This document shows positions 61,144 to 64,000 of a DNA stretch of 64,000 nt, one piece after another (the stretch's first letter is position 1; every line of letters starts with the position of its first letter). Source of the stretch: Gammaproteobacteria bacterium (GTDB taxonomy: Bacteria > Pseudomonadota > Gammaproteobacteria > Enterobacterales > Alteromonadaceae); the NCBI GenBank assembly GCA_018825965.1, contig JAHKAA010000010.1, positions 124,001 through 188,000 on the forward strand, written 5' to 3'. The notes beneath the pieces were generated by a model, which was not told the DNA's origin, ran no database searches, and was given only the letters and a program-made list of their open reading frames with translations. The position numbers were made by a program, and so were the translations under genes.

Positions 61144-64000
61144 ATGCGTCCAACTCTGATTTGGTTTTTGTTGTCTGCTTTGCTGATGCTGTTTCCCTGC
61201 TTTTTATTGGCCTCCATGCAATTTTCATCTTTAGCGCAACAACATGCTGACGCCCCTTTAATCAGTTACGACATCAAACAAGACCAGAAAGGTTATATCT
61301 GGTTTGCCAGTGAACTGGATGGTCTGCAACGTTTTGATGGGTATGAACTGAGCAGCAGGAACATTCTGACAGACACAGAACTTCAATCTGTTATGGCCAA
61401 TGTCAACCAATTATTAGTCGACAGCCAGCAGCAACTTTGGGTCAGCACCTGGGGCCAGGGCGTGACCTTGCTGGACCAGCAACTCCGTATCAGCATGCGG
61501 TATCACACTAAAGCCAGTCCGGCCCAACAACTGCCCTCAGACAGGGTACAGAGTTTTTTTGAAGACCAGCAACAACGAATATGGATAGGCACAGTGGAAG
61601 GGCTACGTTATGTACATACAGCAGACCCCTCCAGGCTGCATCAGGTTCAACTCCTGCCGGATATCAGAGTGTGGCAAGTGACCCAATCTGACAACGGAAC
61701 CCTTTGGCTGGCCACCTCAAGGGGTTTGTATAGCTTGTCAGCTGATTTGCAACATTTAGAACACAAGCCGCAGCCTGCACTCAGAGACGAAGATGTCAGC
61801 CTGAATCCGGCCGAGATCCGTACCCTGCTGTTGGTGGAACAAGGGATTTGGCTTGGTACTCAGCTTGGTTTATTTTTCTTTAGCTTTGAGCTTGGGCAAA
61901 TTACCTCACGTTATCCGGCAGAACTTGGCGTGATCAACACCTTATTTCAACCAGAAAAGGATCAGCTCTGGGTCGGCAGCGGCGCAGGTTTATTCAGAAT
62001 AAACACCGGGTCGACTCAACCTCAGAGTCCGGAACATTTTTTACAAACTGCAGACATCCGTAAGTTTTTTAAAGACCAGACCGGGGTCATTTGGGTAGCA
62101 AGCCGCAACAGGGGGGTCTTTAAAATGAACCCATTGCCTGAAAATTTCAAAGCTGTGCCGCTGCCCCAGAAACCCGGTATGGCAGAAAAAACCCTGAGAC
62201 GAATTTACAGTCAGACCATTATCGATGACAGGATCTGGCTGGGAGTGGATCACGATCTGGTCAGTTATGATCTCTTGCAACAACGCTGGCATACACACAG
62301 CTTACCCACCCGTCGCCCTCACAATCAAATTCAGGCGATAACCCGGGATCCTTATGGCCAGTATTGGGTCGGCACAGATCTGGGGTTGTTTGTATCTGCT
62401 GCAGCGGACAAAGAGTTCAGTCAACAACACTTACCCGAAACTATCAGGCAATTGGCTGGGATCACTGCAGTGGCAGCGGACCCGGATGGTTCATTGTGGC
62501 TAGGCATATGGGAAAAAGGCCTGGTGAAGTGGCCACAACAAAACCCGCAAGGACAACTTGAACACTACAGTATCACCTCACAACCCGGTGACGCCGTGAT
62601 CAGCATGATCAACGATAACTCAGACAGTATCTGGATGGTCAGTCGCTTCAGTGGTTTGTACCAACTTGAGCGGAGTACGGGATTAATCACCCGTTATCAT
62701 AGTGGTTCAGATAGTTTAATTCGATTACCAAGCGAGGTTCTGCTCTGCCTGGAGAAGGTGAATGAATACCAGTTCTGGGTCTGTACTAATCAAGGGTTGT
62801 TTTTCATGGATTTAAAACAAAACCAGAGTGAACTTTATCAGGTAGCTCAAGGACTGCCGGACAACAGAGTGGTCGCCATCAATGCCCGGGAGCCAGGTTC
62901 AGTTTGGGTCAGTACCAAAAGAGGCCTGGCTGAACTGAATTTAACCAGTAAAACCTTCAGACTTTTTGCTGAGAAAGCCAATATCAATGCGTTGTTACTG
63001 GAGACCAGAGCGCTGAACCGCACAGATTCAGGCCAATTCTGGTTAGGAACTGCCGCAGGTTTGTATGAATTTACTCCACGTCTGATGCAGGATTACACAT
63101 TTAACGCCCATATGGTGATCAGCAAACTCAAAGCCGATCAAAAACAGTGGCTGGATCCGCAAAGCACAGCAGAAGACCCGCTGGAAGTTCCGGCTCAAAC
63201 CAAAGAAATCAGTATCAACTTCAGTTTTCTGGAGTATTTTTTCACCGATGGCCATCAGTATCAGTACAGATTCTCAGGCTCTGACCGCGAATGGCATTAC
63301 ATAGGCCATCAGCATCAGGTCAGCTTCAACAGACTACCACCTGGCCATTACAGTTTTGAGGTACGAAATAGTCTGGAGCATTCGGAACACAGCACGGCCA
63401 GACTGTACTTTGTGATCCCTACCCCCTGGTGGCAGGACAAAAGGCTCTGGTTATTTGTTTGTCTGGTTGGATTGTTAATGCTCTGGCTGATGTGGCAAAG
63501 CCGCACCCGCAATCTGCATCAACAAAACTCTAAACTCAACGAGCTTGTACGCCAGCGTACTGCTGATCTGGAACAGGCCAACCTGGCGCTGAACCAACAA
63601 GCCCGCACCGACTTTCTGACCAAACTGCCTAACCGGCTGGCGTTTTCTGAACAGTTTGAATTATTGCAACGTCAGGCAATACGGCAAAAGTCGTCTTTTA
63701 CCCTGGTGTTGCTGGATATAGACCACTTTAAAGCCATTAATGATAGCTATGGTCATGATGCTGGTGACGTGGTTCTGGCAAAAGTAGCACAAAGTTTAAG
63801 CCAGCGCCTGCGTCAGCAAGATGTGCTGGCGCGCTGGGGCGGCGAAGAGTTTATTTTATTATTACCTGACACTTCAGTGCAGGGTGCTTTGGTGGTGTGC
63901 GAAGTACTACGCCAATGCCTGATGCAGATGGATATAATCTATGACGACCAGCAAATTTTAGTCACAGCCACTTTTGGCGTAGCTCAGCTGAACGATTTGC
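61144..64000 (+). CDS. Two-component-propeller / Y_Y_Y / GGDEF sensor, 3' end cut by window
   Basis: At least 952 aa are visible. Order: signal peptide (LIWFLLSALLMLFPCFLLA, about 5-23), Reg_prop repeats (GYIWFASELDGLQRFDGYEL and many others, to about residue 660), Y_Y_Y domain (about 675-760, FSFLEYFFTDGHQYQYRFSG), one transmembrane helix (about 765-785), coiled coil, GGDEF domain. The active-site motif is intact (RWGGEEF; G899-F903), LDIDHFKAINDSYGHDAGD is canonical, and an RxxD inhibitory motif (RQQD) lies five residues before it. It is therefore a likely active diguanylate cyclase, unlike its relative at 4-7 kb. Ligand unknown. Confidence 0.92.
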   Translation, partial: MRPTLIWFLLSALLMLFPCFLLASMQFSSLAQQHADAPLISYDIKQDQKGYIWFASELDGLQRFDGYELSSRNILTDTELQSVMANVNQLLVDSQQQLWVSTWGQGVTLLDQQLRISMRYHTKASPAQQLPSDRVQSFFEDQQQRIWIGTVEGLRYVHTADPSRLHQVQLLPDIRVWQVTQSDNGTLWLATSRGLYSLSADLQHLEHKPQPALRDEDVSLNPAEIRTLLLVEQGIWLGTQLGLFFFSFELGQITSRYPAELGVINTLFQPEKDQLWVGSGAGLFRINTGSTQPQSPEHFLQTADIRKFFKDQTGVIWVASRNRGVFKMNPLPENFKAVPLPQKPGMAEKTLRRIYSQTIIDDRIWLGVDHDLVSYDLLQQRWHTHSLPTRRPHNQIQAITRDPYGQYWVGTDLGLFVSAAADKEFSQQHLPETIRQLAGITAVAADPDGSLWLGIWEKGLVKWPQQNPQGQLEHYSITSQPGDAVISMINDNSDSIWMVSRFSGLYQLERSTGLITRYHSGSDSLIRLPSEVLLCLEKVNEYQFWVCTNQGLFFMDLKQNQSELYQVAQGLPDNRVVAINAREPGSVWVSTKRGLAELNLTSKTFRLFAEKANINALLLETRALNRTDSGQFWLGTAAGLYEFTPRLMQDYTFNAHMVISKLKADQKQWLDPQSTAEDPLEVPAQTKEISINFSFLEYFFTDGHQYQYRFSGSDREWHYIGHQHQVSFNRLPPGHYSFEVRNSLEHSEHSTARLYFVIPTPWWQDKRLWLFVCLVGLLMLWLMWQSRTRNLHQQNSKLNELVRQRTADLEQANLALNQQARTDFLTKLPNRLAFSEQFELLQRQAIRQKSSFTLVLLDIDHFKAINDSYGHDAGDVVLAKVAQSLSQRLRQQDVLARWGGEEFILLLPDTSVQGALVVCEVLRQCLMQMDIIYDDQQILVTATFGVAQLNDL

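Noticed and set aside
1..64000. tRNA, rRNA, CRISPR, insertion sequences, phage genes, toxin-antitoxin or defence modules
   Set aside because: None seen: spacers are short, there are no transposase-like proteins or regularly spaced repeat arrays, and nearly all genes are recognised core functions.

Overview
The window looks like core chromosome of a marine or freshwater gammaproteobacterium close to Rheinheimera / Alishewanella (Alteromonadales-Chromatiales relatives). The reasons are moderate GC content, gene blocks that keep the Escherichia/Shewanella order, PomA-type (sodium) flagellar stator genes beside xseB-ispA-dxs, the Shewanella-type tyrosine catabolism cluster, and large periplasmic propeller-GGDEF sensors. 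I see no prophage, insertion sequence, CRISPR array, rRNA or tRNA. This identification is inferred from protein and gene-order recognition, not from a database search.

Layout. 1-3.9 kb: pomA (cut by the window edge), divergent from xseB-ispA-dxs (isoprenoid precursor synthesis). 4.0-7.0 kb: a two-component-propeller/GGDEF sensor whose GGDEF motif is degenerate. 7.0-14.2 kb, minus strand: glyA, then nrdR-ribD-ribE-ribB(X)-ribH-nusB-thiL-pgpA (one-carbon, riboflavin, thiamine, phospholipid). 14.4-24.3 kb: dinB with a LexA box, a cold-shock protein, a DEAD-box helicase, DUF2058-arfB, TraB/GumN-GNAT-DUF188, a YafS-like methyltransferase, gloB, mltD and two small unknown genes. 24.4-32.9 kb, minus strand: complete phenylalanine/tyrosine degradation (phhA, phhB, hpd, hmgA, fahA, maiA) with its regulator tyrR, three TyrR-box-like sites, and a methionine gamma-lyase. 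33.0-43.4 kb: ycjF-ycjX-pspCBA (minus) divergent from pspF-sapABCDF (plus), an envelope-stress and peptide-transport block. 43.4-52.0 kb, minus strand: tig-clpP-clpX-lon-hupB-ppiD (protein folding and turnover), with a sigma-32 promoter before lon. 52.3-55.1 kb: a DUF969-DUF979-pcp pyroglutamate module, then a guanidine-II riboswitch controlling a SugE/Gdx exporter. 55.1-57.5 kb: CPA2 antiporter, MgtC-like protein, DUF1289. 57.6-64.0 kb: a secreted TolB-propeller/amidohydrolase, a repeat-rich intergenic segment, and a second propeller-GGDEF protein (canonical GGEEF) running off the window.

How it works together. TyrR (520 aa) lacks the GAFTGA loop and has box-like sites in front of its own gene, phhAB and the hpd operon, so the aromatic cluster is probably one regulon. 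PspF, which keeps GAFTGA, overlaps sapA by four bases and is divergent from pspABC. The chaperone/protease genes keep the E. coli order, and the lon promoter closely resembles the one I recall for E. coli.

I found no wholly new defence or mobile system. The points most worth a second look are the degenerate AGEQF protein that keeps an RxxD inhibitory-site motif, the RibB protein fused to a cysteine-less GTP-cyclohydrolase-like domain, the 35-base direct repeat and hairpin cluster at 60.84-61.04 kb, and the riboswitch/TyrR/LexA regulatory sites.
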